Shown here piece after piece: positions 1-6,452 of a stretch of DNA of 22,843 bases. The translations under genes were made by a program, and so were the position numbers. Numbering within the stretch: the stretch's first letter is position 1; every line of letters begins with the position of its first letter. Location of the stretch: assembly GCA_964567475.1 (NCBI GenBank), contig CAZMMV010000022.1:1-22843 (forward strand), written 5' to 3'. Under the pieces are notes generated by a model. The model worked only from the letters and a program-made list of their open reading frames with translations, had not been told where the DNA came from and did not search any database. The DNA is from CAZMMV01 sp964567475. GTDB taxonomy: Bacteria; Bacillota; Clostridia; Tissierellales; Tissierellaceae.

Positions 1-1
1 A

Positions 2-235
2 GTAACAGTAATAGTTCAATTTACTAAATCTATTGTAAAGAAAAGTTTTGGAGATCATGCAGTTAGAATATATGCTTTTGTTGTAGCTTTGATTTTAACA
101 TTTTTGTTTGCTAGACAATCTATAGGGTTAGAAGATATAGTTTTAGTAATTATTAATGCAATTATTATAACAACTGCTAGTATGGGAGGATATGAAGTAT
201 TATCAGATCCAATGGCCAAAAAATATAAAAATTAA
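2..235 (+). CDS. C-terminal part of a small holin-like membrane protein (partial)
   Basis: The frame is open from base 2 to the TAA at 233-235, giving 77 residues without the true start, which lies before the window. The visible part has a basic stretch (KSIVKKSFG), a hydrophobic helix (about residues 22-37 of the fragment), a short polar turn (RQSIGLED), a second hydrophobic helix (VLVIINAIIITTASMGG) and a short charged tail. Two membrane helices with a basic end resemble small phage-holin-like proteins, but I cannot assign a family. It is followed directly by two terminator hairpins, so it ends a transcript coming from outside the window. Confidence 0.6.
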   Translation, partial: VTVIVQFTKSIVKKSFGDHAVRIYAFVVALILTFLFARQSIGLEDIVLVIINAIIITTASMGGYEVLSDPMAKKYKN

Positions 236-236
236 A

Positions 237-276
237 AAACAAGTACCTAAATCTATTTTGGGAGAGCTACTTGTTT
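237..276 (+). terminator. Possible terminator hairpin after the partial membrane gene
   Basis: A 9-bp stem (AAACAAGTA at 237-245 with TACTTGTTT at 268-276) encloses a loop of about 22 nt and is followed by TTGAT. The large loop and poor U-tract make it a weak terminator; the next hairpin is better. Confidence 0.4.
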
Positions 277-295
277 TGATATTATATGTTTATTT

Positions 296-325
296 AAATA
301 AGCCTATTGATGGGCTTATTTTTTT
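296..325 (+). terminator. Intrinsic terminator
   Basis: AAATAAGCC (296-304) pairs perfectly with GGCTTATTT (313-321) across an 8-nt loop, and the T-run continues to 325. It insulates the downstream ytr-type operon from upstream transcription. Confidence 0.8.
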
Positions 326-343
326 ATGCTTTATATATAACTA

Positions 344-386
344 TTGACAAAAATAGAATAGTAGTGTACTGTGTATATAGTACACT
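344..386 (+). promoter_or_regulatory. Promoter and YtrA-type operator of the ABC operon
   Basis: A consensus -35 TTGACA (344-349) is followed after 17 nt by a weak -10 TACTGT (367-372). A perfect inverted repeat, AGTGTACT (363-370), 8 nt, AGTACACT (379-386), covers the -10 and the likely start site. Its outer parts, AGTGTA and TACACT, match the half-sites known for YtrA-family GntR repressors. Inferred: the YtrA-like protein encoded just downstream binds here and represses its own operon by blocking RNA polymerase. Confidence 0.75.
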
Positions 387-413
387 GATACGACATAGCA
401 CGGAGGTGAGAGC

Positions 414-773
414 ATGAATTTTGAAAGTAATTTTCCAATTTATATTCAAATTATGAATTTAATTAAAAAAGAAATAGTTTCTGGGAAACTAAAGTGGGGA
501 GAAAAATTGGCATCAGTTAGGGACTTATCTAGAGAGCTTAAGGTCAATCCTAATACTATTCAGAGATCTTATCAAGAACTTGAAAGGGAAGACTTAGTAT
601 TTACTCAAAGAGGTATGGGAACCTTTGTAACTGAGGATGAGAATATAATTATAGAATTAAAGGAAAATATGGCTTCAAATATAGTAAAATCATTTATCCA
701 AGACATGAAATCCATAGGATATGATAAAGAAGAAATAATAAAATTAATACAAGACAAGGTAAAGGAGGAATAG
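414..773 (+). CDS. GntR-family transcriptional regulator, YtrA subfamily
   Basis: At 119 residues this is a short GntR protein: an N-terminal winged-helix domain (about 10-75, with EKLASVRDLSRELKVNPNTIQRSYQELERE as helix-turn-helix and TQRGMGTFV as the wing), then one short C-terminal helical segment (about 80-119) and no ligand-binding domain. That is the YtrA architecture. GGAGGTGAG lies 4 nt before the ATG. Its stop is 2 nt from the ATPase start, and the ATPase binding site AAAGGAGG is inside its last codons, so the two are translationally coupled. YtrA regulators usually repress an adjacent ABC transporter, often induced by cell-wall-active peptides. The inducer here is unknown. Confidence 0.9.
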   Translation: MNFESNFPIYIQIMNLIKKEIVSGKLKWGEKLASVRDLSRELKVNPNTIQRSYQELEREDLVFTQRGMGTFVTEDENIIIELKENMASNIVKSFIQDMKSIGYDKEEIIKLIQDKVKEE

Positions 774-775
774 TT

Positions 776-1474
776 ATGGAAAATATTGTAGAAATAAAAG
801 GACTTTCTAAATTTTATTTAAATAAAAAGGCTTTGAATAATTTATCATTAGATTTAGAAAAAGGAAAAGTAGTAGGTATTTTGGGACCAAATGGTAGTGG
901 AAAAACTACTTTAATTAAAATTATTACAGGAATATTAAGACAGTCAAAGGGAGAGGTACTAATTGATGGTGAAAAACCTGGAGTATATACAAAATCAATA
1001 GTATCTTATTTACCAGATAGAAATTTCTTATATGAATGGATGAGTGTAGATGAATCTATAAATTTTTATAAAGATTTTTACAAAGACTTTGATGAAAATA
1101 AAGCCTATGAACTTTTAAACTTCATGAAATTAACTAGAAATTCAAAAATAAGTTCACTTTCTAAGGGTATGAAAGAAAAGTTGAATTTAACCCTTGTATT
1201 ATCAAGGAAGGCTAAGTTATATATATTAGATGAACCAATAGCAGGAGTAGATCCAGTTGCTAGAGATCAGATTCTTGATGCAATTATTAAAAACTATAAT
1301 GAGGATAGTACTATGATTATAACTACTCATTTAGTTAGAGATATAGAAAATATATTTGATGATGTAGTATTTTTAAAAGATGGGGAAGTACTTCTCAGTG
1401 GAAATGCTGAAAAATTACGAGAGGAAAAATCAATGCAAATAGATGATTTATATAAAGAAATATTTGCAGAATAG
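776..1474 (+). CDS. ABC transporter ATP-binding protein
   Basis: This is a 232-residue single nucleotide-binding domain. In order: Walker A GPNGSGKT (about 37-44), a divergent signature LSKGMKEK (about 128-135), Walker B LYILDEP (about 148-154) with its catalytic Glu, the D-loop AGVDP and the H-loop His in TTHL. There are no membrane segments. It should power the permease encoded next. The order YtrA regulator, ATPase, permease is typical of Firmicute exporters of the BcrA/YtrB type involved in cell-envelope stress or peptide export. The substrate cannot be read from the sequence. The start is fixed by AAAGGAGG about 7 nt upstream. Confidence 0.92.
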   Translation: MENIVEIKGLSKFYLNKKALNNLSLDLEKGKVVGILGPNGSGKTTLIKIITGILRQSKGEVLIDGEKPGVYTKSIVSYLPDRNFLYEWMSVDESINFYKDFYKDFDENKAYELLNFMKLTRNSKISSLSKGMKEKLNLTLVLSRKAKLYILDEPIAGVDPVARDQILDAIIKNYNEDSTMIITTHLVRDIENIFDDVVFLKDGEVLLSGNAEKLREEKSMQIDDLYKEIFAE

Positions 1475-1484
1475 GAGTGATAAA

Positions 1485-2333
1485 ATGAGAAAATATATGA
1501 AATATGAAATAAAAGGAACATACAAGTTTATATTAGGAATACTAGCTATAGTGATTATTGCTTCAACTATTATTCAATTAAATGTATTAAAAGAATTAGA
1601 TAATCCTACTTCTTTAGGTAATTCTAGTGGAGTTACAGGATTTGGAGCAATATTATTGATAATATCAATTTTAGTTATATTTGGAGCTTTTTTAACTGCT
1701 ATTTTTTATATAATAGGTTCATTTAGAAAAGAATTATATGAAGATAGAGGATATTTAACATTTACATTACCACTTACAGGAAATCAGATATTAGGTTCTA
1801 AGCTTATAGTATCTATGCTTTGGTATGGAGTGCTTGGCCTAGGAATAGTTTTATACAATATACTTTTGACTTTAATATTAGATGGTGGCAAGTTTATTGA
1901 GGCCTTGAAACAATTGAAAGGAATTATAGGACTTAAATTAATTCCATTTGGAATAATTGCAATAATATCAGTTATTATGACTTTGATATTAATATACTTT
2001 TCTATAGCTTTGAGTAGAGTAAGTATTAGAAATAAAAGGATTGGTGGTATATGGTTTATAATATTTATAGTATTAAATTCACTTATGGGATTTTTAACAG
2101 TAAAGGTTAGTGAAATTCTTCCTTATTATTTAAATTTAGATAGTTTTAAGATATTACATTACTATGATTTAAATATGATAGCAAGTATGAATGGTGAAAT
2201 AGGATCTTTAATTTTAATGGGAAATAACCTTAACTCATATGTAAATATATTTGGGATTCTAATACAAATAGTTGTTATTATAGCTGGATTTTTGGGAACA
2301 GGATATTTAATGGAAAATAAAATTGACTTATAA
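1485..2333 (+). CDS. ABC transporter permease (ABC-2-like)
   Basis: A 282-residue very hydrophobic protein with about six predicted membrane helices: one near the N-terminus (FILGILAIVIIASTII), a pair around 55-90, others around 115-140 and 160-185, and the last two in the C-terminal third. A soluble loop with ELYEDRGYLTFTLPL is typical of ABC-2-type permeases of YtrC/YtrD-like systems. The longer frame from 1443 would overlap the ATPase by 32 nt and has no ribosome binding site. The ATG at 1485 follows AGGAGTGA and starts just after the ATPase stop, so I chose it. It should form the membrane channel of this transporter. Confidence 0.85.
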   Translation: MRKYMKYEIKGTYKFILGILAIVIIASTIIQLNVLKELDNPTSLGNSSGVTGFGAILLIISILVIFGAFLTAIFYIIGSFRKELYEDRGYLTFTLPLTGNQILGSKLIVSMLWYGVLGLGIVLYNILLTLILDGGKFIEALKQLKGIIGLKLIPFGIIAIISVIMTLILIYFSIALSRVSIRNKRIGGIWFIIFIVLNSLMGFLTVKVSEILPYYLNLDSFKILHYYDLNMIASMNGEIGSLILMGNNLNSYVNIFGILIQIVVIIAGFLGTGYLMENKIDL

Positions 2334-2362
2334 GATATAAAAAATAAATAGTTTTCTTGTGG

Positions 2363-2405
2363 AAATTAAAATAGATAGTTTAGCATAAACTATCTATTTT
2401 AATTT
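2363..2405 (+). terminator. Intrinsic terminator of the ytr-like operon
   Basis: A 20-bp perfect stem (2363-2382 with 2386-2405) has a GCA loop and is followed by ATTTAT. It closes the regulator/ATPase/permease operon. Confidence 0.8.
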
Positions 2406-2428
2406 ATTTATATTCAAGATAGGATAAT

Positions 2429-2456
2429 TTGGAATATGTATTAATTTCAGTATAAT
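2429..2456 (+). promoter_or_regulatory. Sigma-A-type promoter of the M48 protease gene
   Basis: TTGGAA (2429-2434), a 16-nt spacer and a perfect TATAAT (2451-2456). The transcript would start near 2463, about 38 nt before the coding start. Confidence 0.7.
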
Positions 2457-2500
2457 GTGTTTGATAAATACATATATATAGTATATATAGAGGTGAAATT

Positions 2501-3730
2501 ATGGATAAAAGATTAAAGATTATTATAACTAGCTTTTTTATTTTCTTGTTAATTTTTATTTTAATTGTAATGGCAAGTGAATATAGAAATATAAAACAAC
2601 TAAGAATAGAATACCCAGAATTAAGTGAAGATGTATATAGTTTAAGAAAAGATAGTTTAAATCTTTGGGCTATTAGATTAATACTTGAATTTTTAATTCC
2701 TATATTATTTCTTACATCTAGATTATCCTATAGAATTAGGTTTTTTGTTGAGAATCAAAGATCTTTATTTATAACTGGTCTTTTTTATGGTTTAGTTTTT
2801 TTTACTTTAATGTTTTTGATTAATTTACCTTTAAATTATTATGGATCTTTTATATTGAGTCATAGGTATGGATTGTCAAATCAAAGTTTTTTAAGATGGA
2901 TGGAACTTTCTTTAAAAGGATTTTTAGTAAATGATTTAAGTTTATCTTTATTTGTTTTTATACCCTTTTATATAATAGGCAAAAGTCCTAAAACATGGTG
3001 GTTGAAACTATCATTAATCTTAATTCCAGTTATCATATTTATGATATTTGTTTCTCCTATGTTTATTGATCCTATATTTAATAAATATAGCCCTATGGAA
3101 GACGAAAATCTAAGTCAAGGAATAGAAGATGTATTAAATAAAGTAGGCATAAATGATGCAGATATATATGTAGTGGATAAATCTAAGGATACTAAGACTA
3201 TGAATGCTTACATGACAGGAATATTAGCTTCTAAGAGAATAGTATTCTGGGATACTACTATTAATAATTTGGAGGAAGAGGAAGTTATTAGTATAGCAGC
3301 TCATGAGATAGGACATTATGTAGAAAAACATATATGGAAGAATATATTATTAAATAGTATAGGTCTTATAATTATGTTGTTTTTAACCTATAAAACTTCA
3401 AATTGGGTATTGAAGTTATCAAAGGGAAGCTTTGGAGTTAAAAGTCTTAGTGACATGAGTGCCATTCCCCTTTTAATTTTAGTTTTAAATTTTTATTCTT
3501 TTTTAGGGATGCCAATTAGTAATTATGTATCTAGATATATGGAAAGACAAGCAGATACTTATGAAATAGTACTTACAAGTAATAGGGATTCAGCTGTAAG
3601 TGCCATGGAGAAATTAAATAAGCAAAGTCTAGGACTACCTAGACCTAGTAATATATATAAGGTATGGTATCATTCTCATCCTACATTAGAAGAAAGATTA
3701 GATTTTTATAAAAATCATCCTATGGATTAA
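2501..3730 (+). CDS. M48-family membrane zinc metalloprotease, CAAX prenyl protease 1-like
   Basis: This 409-residue protein has the Ste24/CAAX protease layout. An N-terminal half with several membrane helices (about 7-24, 55-72, 85-105, 145-160, 168-190) is followed by the M48 catalytic domain. The zinc site is HEIGH: H268, E269 (general base) and H272. The third ligand is E348 in ERQAD, the family EXXXD motif. A further hydrophobic pair lies at about 283-300 and 320-340, and the end, WYHSHPTLEERLDFY, is the conserved M48 C-terminal signature. The start has GAGGTG 7 nt upstream. Bacterial members degrade misfolded or cleaved membrane proteins; the substrate here is unknown. It is a single-gene transcription unit. 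Confidence 0.92.
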   Translation: MDKRLKIIITSFFIFLLIFILIVMASEYRNIKQLRIEYPELSEDVYSLRKDSLNLWAIRLILEFLIPILFLTSRLSYRIRFFVENQRSLFITGLFYGLVFFTLMFLINLPLNYYGSFILSHRYGLSNQSFLRWMELSLKGFLVNDLSLSLFVFIPFYIIGKSPKTWWLKLSLILIPVIIFMIFVSPMFIDPIFNKYSPMEDENLSQGIEDVLNKVGINDADIYVVDKSKDTKTMNAYMTGILASKRIVFWDTTINNLEEEEVISIAAHEIGHYVEKHIWKNILLNSIGLIIMLFLTYKTSNWVLKLSKGSFGVKSLSDMSAIPLLILVLNFYSFLGMPISNYVSRYMERQADTYEIVLTSNRDSAVSAMEKLNKQSLGLPRPSNIYKVWYHSHPTLEERLDFYKNHPMD

Positions 3731-3750
3731 TTAATCCATAGGATGATTTT
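3711..3750. terminator. 40-bp perfect palindrome, shared bidirectional terminator
   Basis: Bases 3711-3730 and 3731-3750 are exact reverse complements, with AAAA on one flank and TTTT on the other. The left arm contains the last codons and stop of the protease gene; the right arm reaches the stop of the convergent minus-strand gene (3749). It can terminate transcripts from both sides. Confidence 0.8.
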
Positions 3751-3985
3751 AATTGTTTTTAGAAGCTAATTCGTTTAATAACTCAGATGTTAATTTATTT
3801 ATATCTTCCATTTGTTTATTTAATCTATTAAATTTATTTGATAATTTTTTATCTTTGCTTGATCCAAGTTCCGAAGATGTAAGGAGCATATTTATACTAG
3901 TAAAATGCTCCATATTAGAAAAATTATTTTCTTCAATCTTTTTAGCCTCTGCAAATATTTCAGATATTGCTTTAGGGTTTTCCAT
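3749..3985 (-). CDS. Small coiled-coil protein of unknown function
   Basis: A 78-residue hydrophilic protein that I do not recognise. It has no signal peptide, membrane helix or cysteine. The C-terminal half (about 40-75, KDKKLSNKFNRLNKQMEDINKLTSELLNEL) has a heptad-like spacing of hydrophobic residues and should form an amphipathic helix or coiled coil. The minus strand was chosen over the overlapping plus-strand frame because AAAGGATG stands 6 nt before its ATG and because a promoter-like motif resembling forespore sigma sites lies upstream. It may therefore be a sporulation gene, which is inference. Confidence 0.6.
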   Translation of the reverse strand: MENPKAISEIFAEAKKIEENNFSNMEHFTSINMLLTSSELGSSKDKKLSNKFNRLNKQMEDINKLTSELLNELASKNN

Positions 3986-4013
3986 ACTATCATCCTTTCA
4001 TATTAGATAGGAT

Positions 4014-4043
4014 TAGTATGGCTCTGTTTGCATAAATTATTAA
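4014..4043 (-). promoter_or_regulatory. Candidate sigma-F/sigma-G type promoter
   Basis: On the minus strand TTAATA (4043-4038), a 17-nt spacer and CATACTA (4020-4014) match the known forespore promoter pattern (TGAATA-like -35, CATACTA-like -10). The expected start is about 20 nt upstream of the ATG at 3985. The motif is short, so chance is possible. Confidence 0.4.
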
Positions 4044-4065
4044 ATAAAAATTTATCTAAAACTAA

Positions 4066-4275
4066 CTACATTCTATTTTCATCATCTACCCATTCTTTAG
4101 CTTCTTCTACAGCATTTTCAGTAGGAATAGCAACTTTTGAATCTTTTAGTTTCTTTTTTGTGTTAGAATATATATCTGTCTGGGTGTTTTCAATCTTAGA
4201 GTCTTTATGCATTTTATAAGAACCAGTTGCGCATTTATTCTTATTTTTCTCTAATGTTTTTTTGTCTTTATCCAC
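4066..4275 (-). CDS. DUF3787-like small protein, possibly spore-associated
   Basis: A 69-residue, very hydrophilic, lysine-rich protein. The start codon is GTG, fixed by a perfect AAGGAGG 7 nt upstream on the minus strand. The C-terminal block KVAIPTENAVEEAKEWVDDENRM resembles the conserved core of a short clostridial family I recall as DUF3787, some members of which are annotated as spore surface proteins. This is from memory and unverified. The N-terminus (MDKDKKTLEKNKNKCATGSYKMHKDSKIEN) has one Cys and no signal peptide. It does not overlap its neighbours and has no clear terminator. Confidence 0.65.
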   Translation of the reverse strand: MDKDKKTLEKNKNKCATGSYKMHKDSKIENTQTDIYSNTKKKLKDSKVAIPTENAVEEAKEWVDDENRM

Positions 4276-4349
4276 TTTAAAACCTCCTTATAATATATAG
4301 TTAAATCTTGTATATAGTATCTATACCCAATAACAATGAAAAAATCCAA

Positions 4350-5267
4350 CTAATTTACATAGATTACTCTTGGTAAAGGTAAATATTTACTTATTCCCAT
4401 ATTTTTTATAGTGTAATGATCTTGATTGTAAAGAATTTTTACAGTAGATTTAACTGTAGAACCATTTATTCCTTGTGAGATTACTTTTATTTCTCCCTTA
4501 GGTATTTCCTCATTGTTTATATATTTTGTATAGGGTTTAGTAATATTACTTACTGCGTGTTGCCAACTAATTTTAGGAGGTCTTTCATTTCCATAAAATC
4601 CTATATATAGTCTATTATCTATCATTTGTGACCAAATTAAAATGGAAGCTTTAGTAGTATTCTTAAATCTAAAGTCTTTAACACCATAAGCAACAGTAGC
4701 ATCCTGACCATTGGGAACATAGTTAACAGGCATAGAATGATTATGTCTTTCTATAATTTCAAGATTAGATAATACTGCTAAGTTATAGAGGGTAGTGGCC
4801 ATTTTACATACTCCACCGCCTTCTGTCATTATAATATTTCCACCTATATAGGATGCTCCTTCTTTATATCCTCTTAGCTTAGTATAGGGTCCAATGGACA
4901 TATTCTGAGAAAAGATTTCACCAGGTTTAATGACTAATCCCTTTGCTTTTTTACTAGCAAATCTAACGTTGTACTCTTCTCCTGGTAGTGGATTGTTTAA
5001 AACAGCACAATATCCTGCCATAAGAAAGGGAGTATCATGTTTTTCTTTTTTTCTTAAAAAATCAACTTCATTTTTCCAGGGAAGGTTATCAACACTAGTT
5101 GATTCCTCTGGTATATCATAGTTATTATTTACATTATCAAGAAGTATATTTATTTGATCTTCAGAAGTATTATAATTTGCTATGGGGATAACATCTTTAC
5201 TAGGTTTTCTGAAGATTGGAGATATAAAAATACTTAGGCATAAAGAAGCATATATTAAATTTTTCAT
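4350..5267 (-). CDS. Secreted VanW-domain protein
   Basis: A 305-residue protein with an N-terminal hydrophobic segment (about 3-20) that fits a signal peptide or membrane anchor. Then comes a low-complexity linker (to about 70) and a VanW domain (about 85-235), with the family core GGGVCKMATTLYNLAVLSNLEIIERHNHSMPVNYVPNGQD split here over residues 151-190. The last 60 residues (KPYTKYINNEEIPKGEIKVISQGINGSTVKSTVKI) resemble a G5-like beta-rich extracellular module. GGAGG lies 7 nt before the ATG. VanW proteins are common in clostridia and act outside the membrane, perhaps at the cell wall or the spore. The name comes from the vanB cluster and does not mean glycopeptide resistance. Confidence 0.85.
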   Translation of the reverse strand: MKNLIYASLCLSIFISPIFRKPSKDVIPIANYNTSEDQINILLDNVNNNYDIPEESTSVDNLPWKNEVDFLRKKEKHDTPFLMAGYCAVLNNPLPGEEYNVRFASKKAKGLVIKPGEIFSQNMSIGPYTKLRGYKEGASYIGGNIIMTEGGGVCKMATTLYNLAVLSNLEIIERHNHSMPVNYVPNGQDATVAYGVKDFRFKNTTKASILIWSQMIDNRLYIGFYGNERPPKISWQHAVSNITKPYTKYINNEEIPKGEIKVISQGINGSTVKSTVKILYNQDHYTIKNMGISKYLPLPRVIYVN

Positions 5268-5341
5268 TTTATTCCTCCATTTTATTAAGATAATTATATT
5301 TTGACACTAAAGTTTATATATTATTCAATGGACAAATTATC

Positions 5342-5368
5342 TTGTGGACTAAATATTTATGTTATAAT
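5342..5368 (+). promoter_or_regulatory. Promoter of the HD-hydrolase / glutaredoxin unit
   Basis: TTGTGG (5342-5347), 15 nt, then an extended -10 (TG at 5360-5361, TATAAT at 5363-5368). The short spacing is compensated by the TGnTATAAT form. It lies 48 nt before the chosen start. Confidence 0.55.
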
Positions 5369-5416
5369 AAATATCACTTTAGAAAATTAATAAAAAATAT
5401 ATTAGGAGATGAAGAA

Positions 5417-6007
5417 ATGATAAGTAAAAAATTATTGAATGATATGGATTTTATAGTTGAGATTGATAAGATGAAAACCATATTAAGACAAACTAGTGTA
5501 ATAGGTGTAGATCAAAGAGAAGATGACGCTCAGCATTCTTGGCATATATCTATGATGGCGATTATATTAGAAAAATATTCAAATGAAAAGATTGATATAC
5601 TTAAGGTTCTTAAGATGCTATTAACACATGATTTAGTAGAATTATATGCCGGTGATACATTTTGTTATGATGTAAAAGGAAATGAAGATAAGAGAGAAAG
5701 AGAACTTCAAGCTGCAGATAAGATATATGGAATGTTAGATAAAGAAAAGGGTAAAGAACTAAGAGCCTTATGGGATGAGTTTGAAGAAATGAAAACTCCA
5801 GAGGCTTTATTTGCTGCTTCTATGGATAGAATTCAACCTATGTTAAGTAATTATTATAATAATGGTGGTACTTGGAAAAAATATAATGTAGAAAAAGAAG
5901 ATATTTACAAGAGGATTTCTCCAGTACAGAATTCTTCTGATGATCTATGGGAATTTATGGAGGATATAATTGAGAGTGCTCAGAAAAAAGGTTTTATTAA
6001 GAAATAA
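5417..6007 (+). CDS. HD-domain phosphohydrolase (YfbR/HDDC2-like)
   Basis: A 196-residue single-domain HD hydrolase. The metal-binding set is visible: H40 in DAQHSWH, the H71-D72 pair in LLTHDLVELYAGD, and a later Asp in ASMDRIQP. The AQHSWH motif plus VELYAGD is typical of the small YfbR/HDDC2 group, which dephosphorylate deoxynucleoside 5'-monophosphates; the substrate here is inferred. The frame could be read from 5342, but that start lies within the promoter and has no binding site. The ATG at 5417 follows TTAGGAGATG by 6 nt. A glutaredoxin gene follows after 34 nt with no terminator between, so the two are probably co-transcribed. Confidence 0.85.
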   Translation: MISKKLLNDMDFIVEIDKMKTILRQTSVIGVDQREDDAQHSWHISMMAIILEKYSNEKIDILKVLKMLLTHDLVELYAGDTFCYDVKGNEDKRERELQAADKIYGMLDKEKGKELRALWDEFEEMKTPEALFAASMDRIQPMLSNYYNNGGTWKKYNVEKEDIYKRISPVQNSSDDLWEFMEDIIESAQKKGFIKK

Positions 6008-6041
6008 ATTTTGTAAATAAGACATAAAGGAGAAGGTTTAT

Positions 6042-6302
6042 ATGAGAAAGATAGTAGTGTTTGGAAGTAAATATTGACCAGGTTGCCAGCCAGCGAAAGA
6101 GTATCTTTCGGAAAAGAATATTAAATTTACTTATATAGATATTACAGAAAGTATATTTAATCTAAAAAAATTTTTAAAATATAGGGACACTTATGAAGAA
6201 TTTCAGGCGGTGAGAGAATCAGGTCAAGTGGGGATTCCATGTATAATTATAAACAATGGACAAGAAATTATATTTGATTATAAAAAAATAAAAGAAGAAT
6301 AA
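6042..6302 (+). CDS. Selenocysteine-containing glutaredoxin-like protein (in-frame UGA = Sec12)
   Basis: Read through one in-frame TGA (6075-6077), this gives 86 residues from an ATG preceded by AAAGGAGAAGG to the TAA at 6300-6302. The fold is thioredoxin/glutaredoxin: MRKIVVFGSKY, then Sec12-Pro-Gly-Cys15 in place of the usual CxxC at the start of helix 1, and later GQVGIPCIII, the cis-Pro loop that packs against the active site. The UGA sits exactly at the attacking thiol position. A SECIS-like hairpin begins 17 nt after the UGA. Known: several anaerobic Firmicutes carry Sec glutaredoxins. Inferred role: thiol-disulfide or glutathione-like redox reduction. ORF callers miss it because the halves before and after the UGA are short. 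The alternative, a nonsense mutant, is unlikely given the codon position and the intact flanks. Confidence 0.87.
6094..6110 (+). promoter_or_regulatory. Bacterial SECIS element (in the coding region)
   Basis: CGAAAGA (6094-6100) and TCTTTCG (6104-6110) form a 7-bp stem with a GTA loop (or a 6-bp stem with AGTAT). It begins 17 nt after the UGA, and the loop G is 24 nt after it. Both the distance and a G at the start of the apical loop fit the known bacterial SECIS consensus bound by SelB. Confidence 0.75.
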
Positions 6303-6331
6303 AAAGACTATTTTAAAAAAATAGTCTTTTT
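6301..6331 (+). terminator. Intrinsic terminator after the glutaredoxin gene
   Basis: A 14-bp A/T-rich stem (6301-6314 with 6318-6331) and an AAA loop end in a T-run. It begins at the stop codon and supports a real gene ending there. Confidence 0.8.
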
Positions 6332-6366
6332 ATAAGGAAAGATGTCGAAAATTGTAAAAATAGCAC

Positions 6367-6395
6367 TTTACATTCTTAAAGTATTGTAGTATCAT
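6367..6395 (+). promoter_or_regulatory. Promoter of the NhaC gene
   Basis: TTTACA (6367-6372), 17 nt, TATCAT (6390-6395). The start site would be near 6402, leaving a short leader of about 50 nt before the ATG. Confidence 0.65.
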
Positions 6396-6452
6396 CATTT
6401 TGAGTTTAATTTAACAAAGTTAAATATCAAAAAAATGAAAGGATGATATTGG

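Noticed and set aside
1443..1484. Longer start for the ABC permease
   Set aside because: It would overlap the ATPase and has no binding site. AGGAGTGA before 1485 fixes the start.
3753..4010. An 85-codon plus-strand frame antisense to the small coiled-coil gene
   Set aside because: It has no ribosome binding site, whereas the minus-strand frame has a good site and a candidate promoter. The plus frame reads as a shadow rich in Leu/Phe/Ser.
4028..4219. A 63-codon plus-strand frame over the DUF3787-like gene
   Set aside because: It lacks a ribosome binding site and is antisense to a gene with a perfect AAGGAGG site.
4350..5267. VanW protein as a vancomycin resistance gene
   Set aside because: No vanH/A/X or VanRS genes are present. 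VanW-domain proteins are common in clostridia outside resistance clusters.
6042..6302. The in-frame TGA as a pseudogene mark
   Set aside because: It sits exactly at the catalytic Cys position, has a SECIS-like hairpin at the right distance, and the frame is otherwise intact with its own terminator.
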